Below, one piece after another: positions 27,913 through 37,659 of a DNA stretch of 64,000 nucleotides. The first letter of the stretch is position 1; the number at the start of each line of letters is the position of its first letter. The DNA is from Sulfurimicrobium sp964384915 (GTDB lineage Bacteria > Pseudomonadota > Gammaproteobacteria > Burkholderiales > Sulfuricellaceae), in assembly GCA_964384915.1 (NCBI GenBank), contig CAYLMA010000007.1:67010-131009 (forward strand), in the 5' to 3' direction. Under the pieces are notes generated by a model. It did no database searches. It was not told where the DNA came from and saw nothing but the letters and a program-made list of their open reading frames with translations. Made by a program: the position numbers and the translations under genes.

Positions 27913-29370
27913 ATGAACAGGATTTTCCCTATTTTGCATGTGCTGGGCATGGTCACCATGCTGTTCAGCCTCACCATGCTACTCCCCCTGGGACTTTCCT
28001 GGTGGCTTCAGGACGGCGCCATGACCGCCTATGACGAAGCCATGGCCACCACCTTTCTTGCCGGCCTGCTGACCTGGTGGGCAACCCGGCGCGCCAAGCG
28101 CGAGCTCAAGATCCGCGACGGCTTCCTTCTTGTGGTGCTGATCTGGTCTTCCCTGGCGGCATTTGCCACCATTCCCCTGATGGTTTACCTGCCCGAGCTG
28201 AGTTTTACGGATGCCTATTTCGAAACCATATCCGGGCTCACCACCACCGGAGCAACGGTGCTGACCGACCTCGACAAGCTGCCGCCATCGATCAATCTAT
28301 GGCGCACAGAGCTGGTCTGGCTGGGCGGCATGGGCCTGATCGTGCTGGCGGTGGCCGTGCTCCCGCTGCTGGGCATCGGCGGCCGCCAACTCTACAAGGC
28401 GGAAACGCCGGGGCCGATGAAGGACAGCCAGCTGACGCCGCGCATCACTGAAACGGCCAAGGGGCTGTGGTTGGTCTATGCTGGCATTACCGTGGCCTGC
28501 ATCCTTTCTTTCCGCTGGGCCGGGATGGGCTGGTTGGATGCGGTTATGCACGCGTTCTCAACCATGGGCCTGGGCGGATTCTCTTCGCACGATGCCAGTT
28601 TCGGCTATTTCAATTCACCCCTGATCGAAGCCGTATCCATCGTGTTCATGCTCATTGCGGGTATCAATTTCGCCACGCATTTCATGGTCTGGCGCAGCAG
28701 GAATTTCACCCCCTACCGCCACGACCCCGAGGCCGGGCTGTTTTTGGGCGTGACCTTGTTTAGCGTGGTGGGGCTTGCCGCCTATTTGCAAGGGATGGGG
28801 GTGTATCCGGATTTCATGACGGCGCTGCGCTTTGCCGCCTTTAATACGGTGTCGATCGCGACCACAACCGGATTTGCCAATACCGACTACAATTTGTGGC
28901 CCATTTTTGCGCCATTGTGGATGTTGTTCCTGAGCAGTTTTGCTTCCAGTTCCGGGTCAACGGGCGGCGGGATCAAAATGATCCGCGCCCAGATCCTGTA
29001 CAAGCAGGTGTACCGCGAAATGAAAAAACTGCTGCATCCCAATGGCGTCATGCCCACCAAGCTGGGCGGCCTGGTGGTGCCGAACAAGATTATCTACGCG
29101 GTGCTGGCTTTCCTGTTTATCTACATTGTGAGCATCGTTTCCCTGACGCTGATCTTGACAGCTTCCGGGCTGGACGTGATCAGCGCCTTTTCCGCCATCG
29201 TGGCCTCGATCAACAATACCGGTCCGGGATTGAACCAGGTGGGGCCGGCGACGACCTTTGCGGTACTGACGGATTTCCAGACTTGGGTGTGCACCTTCAC
29301 CATGCTGTTGGGCCGGCTGGAACTGTTTACCCTGCTGATCGTTTTCACTCCCGCCTTCTGGCGCAAATAG
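27913..29370 (+). CDS. trkH: Trk potassium uptake membrane protein TrkH
   Basis: TrkH forms the potassium-conducting pore. The 485-residue protein is strongly hydrophobic and shows the repeated selectivity-filter segments, including ETISGLTTTGATVL, AFSTMGLGGFSSHD, NTVSIATTTGFANTDYN and SINNTGPGLNQVGP. It directly abuts trkA, so the gating and pore subunits are made from one message. Confidence 0.96.
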   Translation: MNRIFPILHVLGMVTMLFSLTMLLPLGLSWWLQDGAMTAYDEAMATTFLAGLLTWWATRRAKRELKIRDGFLLVVLIWSSLAAFATIPLMVYLPELSFTDAYFETISGLTTTGATVLTDLDKLPPSINLWRTELVWLGGMGLIVLAVAVLPLLGIGGRQLYKAETPGPMKDSQLTPRITETAKGLWLVYAGITVACILSFRWAGMGWLDAVMHAFSTMGLGGFSSHDASFGYFNSPLIEAVSIVFMLIAGINFATHFMVWRSRNFTPYRHDPEAGLFLGVTLFSVVGLAAYLQGMGVYPDFMTALRFAAFNTVSIATTTGFANTDYNLWPIFAPLWMLFLSSFASSSGSTGGGIKMIRAQILYKQVYREMKKLLHPNGVMPTKLGGLVVPNKIIYAVLAFLFIYIVSIVSLTLILTASGLDVISAFSAIVASINNTGPGLNQVGPATTFAVLTDFQTWVCTFTMLLGRLELFTLLIVFTPAFWRK

Positions 29371-29377
29371 GGCTTTT

Positions 29378-29710
29378 ATGACAACCTCGGTGATTCAGAG
29401 CCTGGAAAAATTGCTGGCTGCGGGCAAGGAGAGCGCCTTGCTGCGCTTCAGCCTTGGCAACGAATATCTCAAGGAAGCGCAGGCCGAGCCGGCGGCAGCG
29501 CACCTGCAGCGGGCGGTCGAGCTTGACCCCGCCTACTCCGCGGCCTGGAAGCTGCTCGGTAAGGCGCTGCTCGCTGCGGAGCGGAAAGCGGATGCGCTTG
29601 CGGCATACCGCCAGGGAATTGTGGTCGCCGATGCCCGCGGCGACAAGCAGGCGGCCAAGGAAATGATGGTGTTCGCGAAGCGCATCGAGAAAGAGTTGGG
29701 CACGAGCTAA
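29378..29710 (+). CDS. Small TPR protein
   Basis: This 110-residue soluble protein consists almost entirely of tetratricopeptide-like helices (SALLRFSLGNEYLKEAQ, AAHLQRAVELDPAYSAAW, ALAAYRQGIVVADARGDK). It follows trkH by 7 bp and ends 12 bp before the convergent polA. TPR proteins mediate protein contacts; the partner is unknown. Confidence 0.85.
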   Translation: MTTSVIQSLEKLLAAGKESALLRFSLGNEYLKEAQAEPAAAHLQRAVELDPAYSAAWKLLGKALLAAERKADALAAYRQGIVVADARGDKQAAKEMMVFAKRIEKELGTS

Positions 29711-29722
29711 GGATCTCCGGAT

Positions 29723-32416
29723 TTAGTGCGCCTGCTCCCAGTTGGCGCCCTCGCCCACTTCCACCGCCAGGGGCACGGCCAGTTCGGCCACATTGCACAT
29801 CAATCCGGGTAATGCCCTACGGACTCCGGCCAGTTCGTCCTGCGGCACTTCCAGCACCAGTTCGTCATGCACCTGCATCACCAGCAGGGTTCTCATCCGG
29901 TTTTCCTGCAGCCAGCGATGTACATCAATCATGGCCAGTTTGATCAGGTCGGCTGCCGTGCCTTGCATCGGGGCGTTGATGGCGGCGCGTTCGGCCGCCT
30001 GGCGCCGTGGTCCGTTGCCGCCCTTGATCTCGGGCAGCCACAGGCGCCGCCCGAACACGGTTTCCACGTAGCCCTGCCGCTTCGCCATGTCGCGGGTGCG
30101 CGCCATGTAATCCGCCACGCCCGGGTAGCGGGCGAAATAGCGGTCCATGTAAGCCTGCGCCGCGCCGCGCTCGATGCCGAGCTGGCTTGCCAATCCGAAG
30201 GCCGACATGCCGTAGATCAGGCCGAAATTGATCACCTTGGCGTAGCGGCGTTGTTCCGGTGTAACTTCCAGCGGGGTGCAGGCAAAAATTTCGGCCGCCG
30301 TGGAGCGATGTATGTCCTCGCCCGCGGCGAAAGCGCGCAGCAGGCTTTTGTCGCCGGAGAGATGCGCCATGATGCGAAGCTCGATCTGCGAGTAATCTGC
30401 CGAGATGATGCGGCTCCCCGGCGGCGCGATGAAGGCTTCCCGTATGCGCCGCCCTTCTTCGCTGCGCACCGGGATATTCTGCAGGTTGGGTTCGGTCGAT
30501 GAGAGCCGGCCGGTGACCGCGACGGCCTGATTGTAGCTGGTGTGCACGCGCCCGGTTGCGGGATCGACCATGCGCGGCAGCTTGTCGGTATAGGTCGATT
30601 TGAGCTTGGCCAGGCCGCGGTATTCCAGCAGCAGCTTGGGCAGCGGGTAGTCCTCGGCCAGCTGCTGCAGAACGTCTTCGTCCGTCGAAGGCGTGCCGCC
30701 CGGCGTTTTTTTCTTGACCGGCAATCCGAGCTGGCCGAACAGGATTTCCTGGATTTGCCTGGGCGAGTTGAGGTTGAACGGCTGGCCGGCCAGCTGGTGC
30801 GCGCCCTGCTCCAGTGCCAGCAGCTTTTCTCCCAGCACCCGGCTCTGTTTTGCAAGCAGATTGCTGTCGATCAGAACGCCATTACGTTCCACGTGAAACA
30901 AAATCCGTGAAACCGGAACTTCGATGGCGCGGTAGACATATTCCAGCTTTGTGTCAGAGCTGATCTGGGGGTAGAGATCAAGGTGCAGTTGCAGGGTGAT
31001 ATCCGCATCTTCCGCCGCGTAGCGGGTGGCGGTATCCAAGTCGACTTCATCGAAACCGATCTGTTTGGCGCCTTTGCCGGCGACTTCGGCATAAGTCAGG
31101 GTTTTTGCACCGAGGTGGCGCGAGGCCAGCGAGTCCATGTCGTGAGGCTTGTGGCTTTCTAGCACATAGGATTGCAACAGGGTGTCGTGAACGATGCCCT
31201 GCAGGAAAATGCCGTGGTTGGCAAAAACATGGCTGTCATACTTGAGATTTTGCCCAAGCTTGGGCTTGGATGGGTTCTCCAGCCATGGTTTGAGTCGCTC
31301 AAGGGTCTGTTTGAAATCCAGCTGTGCAGGCACGCCTGCATAATGATGCGCCAGCGGTAGATACGCCGCCTCATGTGGTGCAATGGCAAAAGAAAAGCCC
31401 ACCAACTGCGCGCGCATCGGATCCAGGCTGGTGGTTTCGGTGTCCACGCTGACCAGTTCGGCCGCCTCCAGCCGGACCAGCCATTGTTCCAGCTGCCCGT
31501 CGCTGAGGATGCATTCATAGCGCGCTTCAACCGGGGGTTTGCTGTCGGCCGGCGCGGCCTCGCCGCTGCCTGCGCTTTGCAGCTCCCTCAGCCAGGTCTT
31601 GAATTCGAGGCGTTCGTACAGTTCTGCCAGGCGGACGCTGTCCTGGGGGCTGGCGGTCAGTTCTTCCAGTTTGAGCGGCAGGGGTACATTGCAGCGGATG
31701 GTGAGCAGTTCCCTCGCCTTGGGCAGCCAATCCAGCTCCTTGCGCAGGTTTTCGCCCACCACGCCGCCGATCTCGCCGGCGTGGGCCACCAGGTTATCCA
31801 GGGTGTGGTATTGCGTCAGCCACTTGACCGCCGTTTTGGGACCAACCTTTTCTACGCCGGGCACATTGTCCGCGCTGTCGCCGATCAGGGTCAGGTAGTC
31901 CACGATACGTTCAGGCGTGACGCCGAATTTTGCCGTTACCCCTCCTTCGTCCAGCGCTTCGTTGGACATGGTGTTGATCAGGCTGACGCGGCTGTTCACC
32001 AGTTGCGCGATGTCCTTGTCGCCGGTGGAGATGATGACGCGCATCCCGGCCTCGGCGCCTATACGCGCCAGTGTGCCGATGACGTCATCGGCCTCGACGC
32101 CATCCACAGCCAGCAAGGGCCAGCCCATGGCTCGAATGCTGTCGTGCAGCGGCTCGATCTGTGCGGCGAGATCGGGCGGCATGGAAGGGCGGTGGGCCTT
32201 GTAGTCGGGGTACAATTCGTCGCGGAAGGTCTTGCCTTTTGCATCGAATATGCAGGCGCTATAATCGGCCTGGTAATCCTGGTGCAGACGGCGCAGCATG
32301 TTGAGGACGCCGTAGATCGCCCCGGTCGGTTCGTTATGCCGGTTGCGCAGGTCTGGCAGCGCATGGAATGCGCGATAAAGGTAGGATGAGGCATCAACCA
32401 GCAGCAGTGTTTTCAT
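29723..32416 (-). CDS. polA: DNA polymerase I
   Basis: PolA fills gaps in repair and Okazaki fragment maturation. The 897 residues contain the 5' nuclease (to about 290; LLVDASSYLYRAFHALPDLR), a 3'-5' exonuclease with intact DTETTSLDPM, and the polymerase with DYSQIELRIMAHLSGD, the O-helix RRYAKVINFGLIYGMS and QVHDELVLEVP. All three activities look intact. A parS-like sequence is embedded in it. It is convergent with the TPR gene and divergent from the LOG gene. Confidence 0.97.
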   Translation of the reverse strand: MKTLLLVDASSYLYRAFHALPDLRNRHNEPTGAIYGVLNMLRRLHQDYQADYSACIFDAKGKTFRDELYPDYKAHRPSMPPDLAAQIEPLHDSIRAMGWPLLAVDGVEADDVIGTLARIGAEAGMRVIISTGDKDIAQLVNSRVSLINTMSNEALDEGGVTAKFGVTPERIVDYLTLIGDSADNVPGVEKVGPKTAVKWLTQYHTLDNLVAHAGEIGGVVGENLRKELDWLPKARELLTIRCNVPLPLKLEELTASPQDSVRLAELYERLEFKTWLRELQSAGSGEAAPADSKPPVEARYECILSDGQLEQWLVRLEAAELVSVDTETTSLDPMRAQLVGFSFAIAPHEAAYLPLAHHYAGVPAQLDFKQTLERLKPWLENPSKPKLGQNLKYDSHVFANHGIFLQGIVHDTLLQSYVLESHKPHDMDSLASRHLGAKTLTYAEVAGKGAKQIGFDEVDLDTATRYAAEDADITLQLHLDLYPQISSDTKLEYVYRAIEVPVSRILFHVERNGVLIDSNLLAKQSRVLGEKLLALEQGAHQLAGQPFNLNSPRQIQEILFGQLGLPVKKKTPGGTPSTDEDVLQQLAEDYPLPKLLLEYRGLAKLKSTYTDKLPRMVDPATGRVHTSYNQAVAVTGRLSSTEPNLQNIPVRSEEGRRIREAFIAPPGSRIISADYSQIELRIMAHLSGDKSLLRAFAAGEDIHRSTAAEIFACTPLEVTPEQRRYAKVINFGLIYGMSAFGLASQLGIERGAAQAYMDRYFARYPGVADYMARTRDMAKRQGYVETVFGRRLWLPEIKGGNGPRRQAAERAAINAPMQGTAADLIKLAMIDVHRWLQENRMRTLLVMQVHDELVLEVPQDELAGVRRALPGLMCNVAELAVPLAVEVGEGANWEQAH
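30886..30899. promoter_or_regulatory. parS site within polA
   Basis: GTTCCACGTGAAAC combines one arm of each parS form (GTTCC and GAAAC around CACGTG). It lies inside the polA coding sequence, about 21 kb from the probable origin. Intragenic parS sites are common in bacteria. Confidence 0.75.
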
Positions 32417-32436
32417 AGGCGAGAAAGATCATCATC

Positions 32437-33165
32437 ATGAATGCAGAAGAAAAACTACCCAAGCCCCTGGATCCGGAAGTCTTATCGCAGGCTTATTCGG
32501 CACGGGAGTCGTGGCGGGTGTTCGAGATTATGGCAGAATTTGTCGAATCCACCGAACGCCTGAGTTCTATCCGCCCGGCCGTCAGTATCTTCGGCAGTGC
32601 GCGCACGCCCCCGGATCACCCTTATTACAAGCTTACCGAGCAAATTGCCCGAAAATTGTCGGATGCCGGTTTTTCCGTAATTTCGGGTGGCGGCCCCGGC
32701 ATCATGGAAGCGGCCAACAAGGGCGCCTTCTTCGGCACGTCGCCCAGCGTCGGCCTTAACATCCAGCTCCCTCACGAGCAGCACACCAACCCCTATCAGG
32801 ACATCAGCCAGACCTTTCGCCATTTTTTCGCGCGCAAGGTGATGTTCGTCAAGTTCGCCACGGCTTATGTGGTGATGCCAGGCGGATTCGGCACCCTGGA
32901 TGAGCTGATGGAGGCCCTGACGCTGGTGCAGACCGGAAAAACCCGGCGCATGCCGATCATCCTGGTGTGCGAGGCCTACTGGCGCGACCTGGTCGGCTGG
33001 TTCGGGAACACGCTGGTGCAGGAAAAAATGATCAATCCCGAGGATCTTGACTTGATCAAGGTGATCGATGATCCCGATGCTATTGTGGCCGCGATTTTCA
33101 AGCACTACGAGACCAGCGGCTTCGAACCGACAGCGGCGGAGCAAGAGATTCAGTTGCGCTTGTAA
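32437..33165 (+). CDS. LOG family protein (cytokinin riboside 5'-monophosphate phosphoribohydrolase-like)
   Basis: The 242-residue protein has the two LOG-family motifs: SGGGPGIMEAANKGA and PGGFGTLDELMEALTLVQTGK (the PGGxGTxxE active site). Family members hydrolyse nucleoside monophosphates at the N-glycosidic bond. It belongs to the longer class with an N-terminal extension of about 50 residues. It is divergent from polA with a 20-bp gap, so a promoter must lie within polA coding sequence. Confidence 0.88.
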   Translation: MNAEEKLPKPLDPEVLSQAYSARESWRVFEIMAEFVESTERLSSIRPAVSIFGSARTPPDHPYYKLTEQIARKLSDAGFSVISGGGPGIMEAANKGAFFGTSPSVGLNIQLPHEQHTNPYQDISQTFRHFFARKVMFVKFATAYVVMPGGFGTLDELMEALTLVQTGKTRRMPIILVCEAYWRDLVGWFGNTLVQEKMINPEDLDLIKVIDDPDAIVAAIFKHYETSGFEPTAAEQEIQLRL

Positions 33166-33195
33166 CAATTATTCTGTTTCGTGTTCCTAAGGTGC

Positions 33196-33224
33196 TTATC
33201 GGCTACGGCGGCAAGCGTTATAAT
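33196..33224 (+). promoter_or_regulatory. Candidate sigma-70 promoter before the DUF2782-thrB unit
   Basis: TATAAT at 33219-33224 is a perfect -10 hexamer, with TTATCG (33196-33201) 17 bp upstream as a weak -35. It is 31 bp before the DUF2782 start codon. The -35 is poor, so the call rests mainly on the -10. Confidence 0.45.
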
Positions 33225-33255
33225 CCGTTCTCATCCTTGTCATGTAGGAATTGTT

Positions 33256-33594
33256 ATGCGCCGTTTCCTTCCCCTGCTGTTGCTGTGCGCCCTTCCTGCG
33301 ATGGCGGATAACGTAGCGCCGCCGGCCGGGCTGCAGCCGCTGCCCTTGCCGCCGGCGCCTCCGCCCGGCTATGAGCCCGATCCGGCGCTCGAGCCGCAGG
33401 TCACCATTACCAAGCGCGGAGAGGATAAGGTCGAGGAGTTTCGCATCCACGGCAAGCTCTACATGATGAAAGTGACGCCTCCGCATGGCGTGCCCTATTT
33501 TCTGATTGATGAAAAAGGTACGGGTAATTTTGTGCGTCAGGGTGAAGTTAGCCCCATCATTCTTGTGCCCATGTGGCTGCTCAAATCATTCTAG
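33256..33594 (+). CDS. DUF2782 protein
   Basis: The 112-residue product has a signal peptide (MRRFLPLLLLCALPAMA), a proline-rich linker (about residues 24-45) and a conserved C-terminal part (VTITKRGEDKVEEFRIHGKL and PYFLIDEKGTG). DUF2782 genes are regularly found next to polA/thrB in betaproteobacteria. I chose the ATG at 33256 because it begins the signal peptide. Probably periplasmic; function unknown. Confidence 0.85.
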   Translation: MRRFLPLLLLCALPAMADNVAPPAGLQPLPLPPAPPPGYEPDPALEPQVTITKRGEDKVEEFRIHGKLYMMKVTPPHGVPYFLIDEKGTGNFVRQGEVSPIILVPMWLLKSF

Positions 33595-33623
33595 TTTAAA
33601 GCAGCCACAAGGCTGATTTTCCC

Positions 33624-34577
33624 ATGTCCGTTTTTACCACCGTTACTCCCGAGCAACTCGAACGCTGGCTGCATGGCTATGCCCTGGGCACCTTGCAGGA
33701 TCTGCAGGGCATTTCCGCCGGCATTGAAAATACCAATTACTTCGTGACCACCAGCCATGGTCGGTATGTGCTGACATTGTTCGAGAAACTGAGCGCCGAA
33801 GAGTTGCCCTACTTCATCAACCTGATGGCGCACCTTGCCGCGCATGGCATCCCCTGCCCCGCGCCGGTGGCCAATCTGGACAACGGCTACCTGGGCCGGC
33901 TCAACGGCAAGCCGGCTTGCATAGTCAGCTGTCTCGAAGGCAAATCGCTGCTCGAGCCAAGTACGCAACACTGTGCTGAAGTTGGCGAAATGCTTGCGGC
34001 GATGCACTTGGCAGGCAAGTCCTACCCTGCGCAAATGCCGAACCCTCGCGGCCCGCGCTGGTGGAATGCGACGGCGCCGCAGGTGATGCCCTTTCTGGCG
34101 CCGGAAGATGCGGCCCTGCTCACCGAGGAGTTGCGCTTTCAATCGCTATACCGCTTCGAGGATTTGCCGCGCGGCGTGATCCATGCCGATTTGTTCCGTG
34201 ACAACGTGCTGTTCAAGGGCGATGCCGTTGGCGGCCTGATTGATTTTTATTTCGCCTGCAACGATGTCTGGCTTTATGATCTGGCCATTACCGTCAACGA
34301 CTGGTGCGTGAATGTAAACGGCGAACTGGATGGTGAGCGCATGATCGCCATGCTGCAGGCGTACCATTCCACACGTCCGCTGACTCCGATTGAACGTGGC
34401 GCCTGGCCGGCAATGTTGCGTGGGGGGGCGTTGCGCTTCTGGCTTTCGCGCCTTTATGACTTCCATTTCCCCCGCCCTGGTGAGCTAACCCAGGCAAAGG
34501 ATCCAGCGCATTTCCGACGTATTCTGCAGCATCACGTGACGCGCCACGATCAATTGCAGACAGCCTGGGTAAAGTAA
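33624..34577 (+). CDS. thrB: Homoserine kinase (APH-fold type)
   Basis: ThrB phosphorylates homoserine in threonine synthesis. This is the aminoglycoside-phosphotransferase-fold form, not the GHMP form: the catalytic loop is GVIHADLFRDNVLF, with GGLIDFYFACNDVWLYDLA as the metal-binding segment. The N-terminal SAGIENTNYFVTT is also typical. Length 317 residues. It is 2 bp from the next gene. Confidence 0.94.
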   Translation: MSVFTTVTPEQLERWLHGYALGTLQDLQGISAGIENTNYFVTTSHGRYVLTLFEKLSAEELPYFINLMAHLAAHGIPCPAPVANLDNGYLGRLNGKPACIVSCLEGKSLLEPSTQHCAEVGEMLAAMHLAGKSYPAQMPNPRGPRWWNATAPQVMPFLAPEDAALLTEELRFQSLYRFEDLPRGVIHADLFRDNVLFKGDAVGGLIDFYFACNDVWLYDLAITVNDWCVNVNGELDGERMIAMLQAYHSTRPLTPIERGAWPAMLRGGALRFWLSRLYDFHFPRPGELTQAKDPAHFRRILQHHVTRHDQLQTAWVK

Positions 34578-34579
34578 TC

Positions 34580-35362
34580 ATGACAAAAGATATCGTGAAT
34601 CCTGTGGACGCGCCAGAGCCGCGCAGGGTTGCCGCAATCCAGGGCTGGCACTGGATCACTGCCGGTTTCCAGTTGTATGGCAAGAACCCATTGATCTGGA
34701 TTGTATTTTTCATGATATACATGGTGCTCGAGCTGGCGCTGGCCTTTACCATACCCGTGGCAGGGGCAATTGCATCGGCGCTGCTGGACCCTGTCCTGAT
34801 TGCCGGATTCATGGCGGGGTGTCGTGCGCTGGAGCTGGATGATGAACTGGAAATCAACCACCTGTTGGCAGGCTTTCGCGCCAATGTTGGGCAGCTTGCA
34901 GCAGTGGGTGCGTTTTATCTGCTGGGGAAAGTCCTGCTGATCGTTGTCGCCATGGGGTTGGCAGGCATCTTTATCGGCCCGATGCCCGAGGTGGACTTTT
35001 CCAGTCTGGAGAGCATGGACCCTGCCCAGCTGCCGCTTGTTGCGCAGCATTTAATGATCATGGGCGCGTTGCTCCTGGGCTTGTTGATTCCCTTGCTCAT
35101 GGCGTTCTGGTTTGCCCCTGCCCTGGTTCTGTTTGACCACATGACTGCCAAGCAGGCCATGAAGCTGAGCTTTACTGCCTGTATGCGTAATATCCGGCCT
35201 TTTACGATATACGGCGTGGCTGGCAGCCTGCTGTTCCTGTTGGGCGCGCTTCCCTTGGGTCTGGGCCTTCTCGCCGTCATTCCGGTGCTGTTCGGCACCT
35301 CCATTTATACCGCTTACCGGGATATCTTTGTCGCGAGTCCAAAAGTAGCGGAAGAGGCCTGA
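34580..35362 (+). CDS. BPSS1780-type integral membrane protein
   Basis: This 260-residue protein has about six hydrophobic segments and the N-terminal motif QGWHWITAGFQLYGKNPLIW, matching the BPSS1780 family that often follows thrB. Its function is unknown. It sits 2 bp after thrB and ends 7 bp before the convergent uvrD. Confidence 0.78.
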   Translation: MTKDIVNPVDAPEPRRVAAIQGWHWITAGFQLYGKNPLIWIVFFMIYMVLELALAFTIPVAGAIASALLDPVLIAGFMAGCRALELDDELEINHLLAGFRANVGQLAAVGAFYLLGKVLLIVVAMGLAGIFIGPMPEVDFSSLESMDPAQLPLVAQHLMIMGALLLGLLIPLLMAFWFAPALVLFDHMTAKQAMKLSFTACMRNIRPFTIYGVAGSLLFLLGALPLGLGLLAVIPVLFGTSIYTAYRDIFVASPKVAEEA

Positions 35363-35369
35363 GGCGCTT

Positions 35370-37598
35370 TTACGTTGCCTCCAGCTTGGCGTATTCCAGC
35401 GCCAGCCACTTTACTCCAGAGTGGCTGAAGCTCACCTGAACCCGGGCATCCGCCCCGCGTCCCTCGCTGTTGATGATGATGCCGGGCCCGAATTTGGCAT
35501 GAGTGACCGCCTGCCCGATGTGCCAGGCTGATCCTGTTTCATGGCGCCCACTCAGGCTTGGGCTGGCCTGCATCATGGGTTCCACGGCCCTGGCCGCTGC
35601 CCGGTTCAGCCGTTTCAGCAAGGCCGGCGGCAGCTCGTCGAGAAAACGCGACGCGATGCCATAGCGCAACTGGCCGTGCAGCATGCGGCTGTCTGCGAAG
35701 CTCAGATATAGGCGCCGCCGGGCTCGGGTGATGGCGACGTACATCAGGCGCCGCTCCTCTTCCAGGCCATCGCGTTCCTGCGCCGCATTTTCATGCGGAA
35801 ACAGGCCTTCCTCCAGCCCGCTGATGAAAACGGCGTGGAACTCCAGCCCCTTGGCGGCATGCACGGTCATCAGCTGGAGCGCTTCCTGCCCTGCCGCCGC
35901 CTGGTGTTCGCCGGCTTCCAGCGAGGCATGGGCCAGAAAAGCCTGGAGCTGGCGATCCGGCAGTTCCAGGCTTTCAGTGGAGGCTAACCCCGAGGGGGTT
36001 GCGTCGGAGCTAAAGGCCGCGAGCACATCCGGCGTGTCGTCGGTGCCGGCGCTGTGCTCAATAATAAATCCGGCGGCGGCGTTGATCAGCTCGTTCAGGT
36101 TCTCCAGCCGCTCGGCGCCTTCCTTTTCTGCCTTGTAATGAGCGACGAGGCCGCTATGTTCGAGCATGTGCTCAATCTGTTCGGGCAGGGGCAAGCGGAT
36201 GCAGGCTTCGCGCAGGGCCTCGATCAGCGTGGTGAAAACCGCGATGCTGCTGCCCGCCTTGCCGCCCAGCCGCCCGAGCTGTGCCGCCCGCCACAGGCTG
36301 AGATTTTCCTGGCGCGCGATTTCCTGCAACTGTTCCAGGCTGCGCGCGCCTATGCCCCGGGTAGGAAAATTGATCACCCGGAGCAGGGCGCCGTCGTCGT
36401 CCGGGTTGGCGACCAGGCGCAGATAGGCCAGCGCGTGCTTGATTTCCTGGCGTTCGAAGAAGCGCAGGCCGCCGTAGACGCGGTAGGGGACCCCGGCATT
36501 GAACAGTGCATGCTCCAGCACCCGTGACTGGGCATTGGAGCGGTAAAGCAGGGCCATGTTCGAAAACTCGATGCCTTCGCGCTGCAGCGACCGGACTTCA
36601 TCCACGATGAAGGCTGCTTCCTCGAAATCGCTGTTGGCCTCGAACAGCCGGATCGGCTCGCCCGAGCCCTCCGCCGTCCACAAATTCTTGCCCAGGCGGG
36701 TCTGGTTGTGATGAATGAGCGCATTGGCGGCATCCAGGATATTGCCTTGGGAGCGGTAATTCTGTTCCAGGCGGATGATCCGGCGCACCTGGAAATCGCG
36801 CTCGAAATCCGCCATATTGCCCACCCGCGCGCCGCGGAAGGCATAAATCGACTGGTCGTCGTCGCCCACCGCAAACACGGCGGCCTGCTCGCCAGCCAGC
36901 AGCTTGAGCCACAGGTATTGCAGCTGGTTGGTGTCCTGGAATTCATCCACCAGCACATGCCGGAAGCGCTCCTGGTAATGGCGCCGCAAATGGGCCTCGC
37001 GCTGCAGCAGCTCGTAGCAGCGCAGCAGCAGTTCGGCGAAATCCACCACCCCTTCGCGCTGGCACTGCTCATCGTAGGCGGCGTAAAGTTCCTGCTGCTT
37101 GCGCGTGTAGGGGTCGAATGCTTCGATCATGTGGGCGCGCAGGCCCTGTTCCTTGGCGCCATTGACGAAGTGCTGCAGCTGTTTGGGCGGGTATTTCTCG
37201 GCATCGATGTTGAGCGCTTTCAACAGCCGTTTAATCGCGCCCAGCTGGTCAGCCGAGTCAAGAATCTGGAACAGGGCGGGCAAGCCCGCTTCACGATGGT
37301 GGGCCCGCAGCATGCGGTTTGCCAGGCCATGGAAAGTGCCGATCCACATGCCGCGGGTGTTGATCGGCAAGAGCGCCGCGAGGCGCGTGAGCATCTCCTT
37401 CGCCGCCTTGTTGGTAAAGGTGACGGCAAAGATATTGCTGGGGCCGGCTTGGCCGGACTGGATCAGGTAGGCGATGCGGGTGGTCAGCACCCGCGTCTTG
37501 CCGCTGCCGGCGCCCGCCAGGATCAGCGCGGATTCATGCGGCAGGGTGACGGCGGCAAGCTGTTCCGGATTCAGGCCGTGGAGCAAGGGAGTGGTCAT
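35370..37598 (-). CDS. uvrD: DNA helicase II UvrD
   Basis: UvrD is a 3'-5' SF1 helicase used in nucleotide excision and mismatch repair. The 742 residues contain the Q-motif start (LLHGLNPEQLAAVTLPHESA), Walker A (AGAGSGKTRVLTTRIAYL), the DEFQDTN box, QNYRSQGNILDAAN, and late motifs LMTVHAAKGLEFHAVFISGL and ERRLMYVAITRARRRLYLS. UvrD is favoured over Rep by length and C-terminus. The prk terminator lies just upstream. Confidence 0.94.
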   Translation of the reverse strand: MTTPLLHGLNPEQLAAVTLPHESALILAGAGSGKTRVLTTRIAYLIQSGQAGPSNIFAVTFTNKAAKEMLTRLAALLPINTRGMWIGTFHGLANRMLRAHHREAGLPALFQILDSADQLGAIKRLLKALNIDAEKYPPKQLQHFVNGAKEQGLRAHMIEAFDPYTRKQQELYAAYDEQCQREGVVDFAELLLRCYELLQREAHLRRHYQERFRHVLVDEFQDTNQLQYLWLKLLAGEQAAVFAVGDDDQSIYAFRGARVGNMADFERDFQVRRIIRLEQNYRSQGNILDAANALIHHNQTRLGKNLWTAEGSGEPIRLFEANSDFEEAAFIVDEVRSLQREGIEFSNMALLYRSNAQSRVLEHALFNAGVPYRVYGGLRFFERQEIKHALAYLRLVANPDDDGALLRVINFPTRGIGARSLEQLQEIARQENLSLWRAAQLGRLGGKAGSSIAVFTTLIEALREACIRLPLPEQIEHMLEHSGLVAHYKAEKEGAERLENLNELINAAAGFIIEHSAGTDDTPDVLAAFSSDATPSGLASTESLELPDRQLQAFLAHASLEAGEHQAAAGQEALQLMTVHAAKGLEFHAVFISGLEEGLFPHENAAQERDGLEEERRLMYVAITRARRRLYLSFADSRMLHGQLRYGIASRFLDELPPALLKRLNRAAARAVEPMMQASPSLSGRHETGSAWHIGQAVTHAKFGPGIIINSEGRGADARVQVSFSHSGVKWLALEYAKLEAT

Positions 37599-37613
37599 GT
37601 GGGCACCAAAAGA

Positions 37614-37639
37614 AAAAGGCCGGTTCTTGCCGGCCTTTT
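37614..37639 (-). terminator. Rho-independent terminator of prk
   Basis: A 10-bp stem (AAAAGGCCGG / CCGGCCTTTT) with a 6-nt loop sits between the prk stop and the uvrD start. On the minus strand it is followed by a T-rich run, so it ends prk transcription just before uvrD. Confidence 0.85.
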
Positions 37640-37659
37640 CGTTTTCAGATAAAGCCGGA

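Noticed and set aside
31373..32389. 338-codon open frame on the plus strand
   Set aside because: It is antisense to the polA 5' nuclease region, with no ribosome binding site or family resemblance.
32437..33165. LOG protein annotated as lysine decarboxylase
   Set aside because: That older label comes from mis-annotation; the PGGxGTxxE motif marks a nucleotide phosphoribohydrolase fold.
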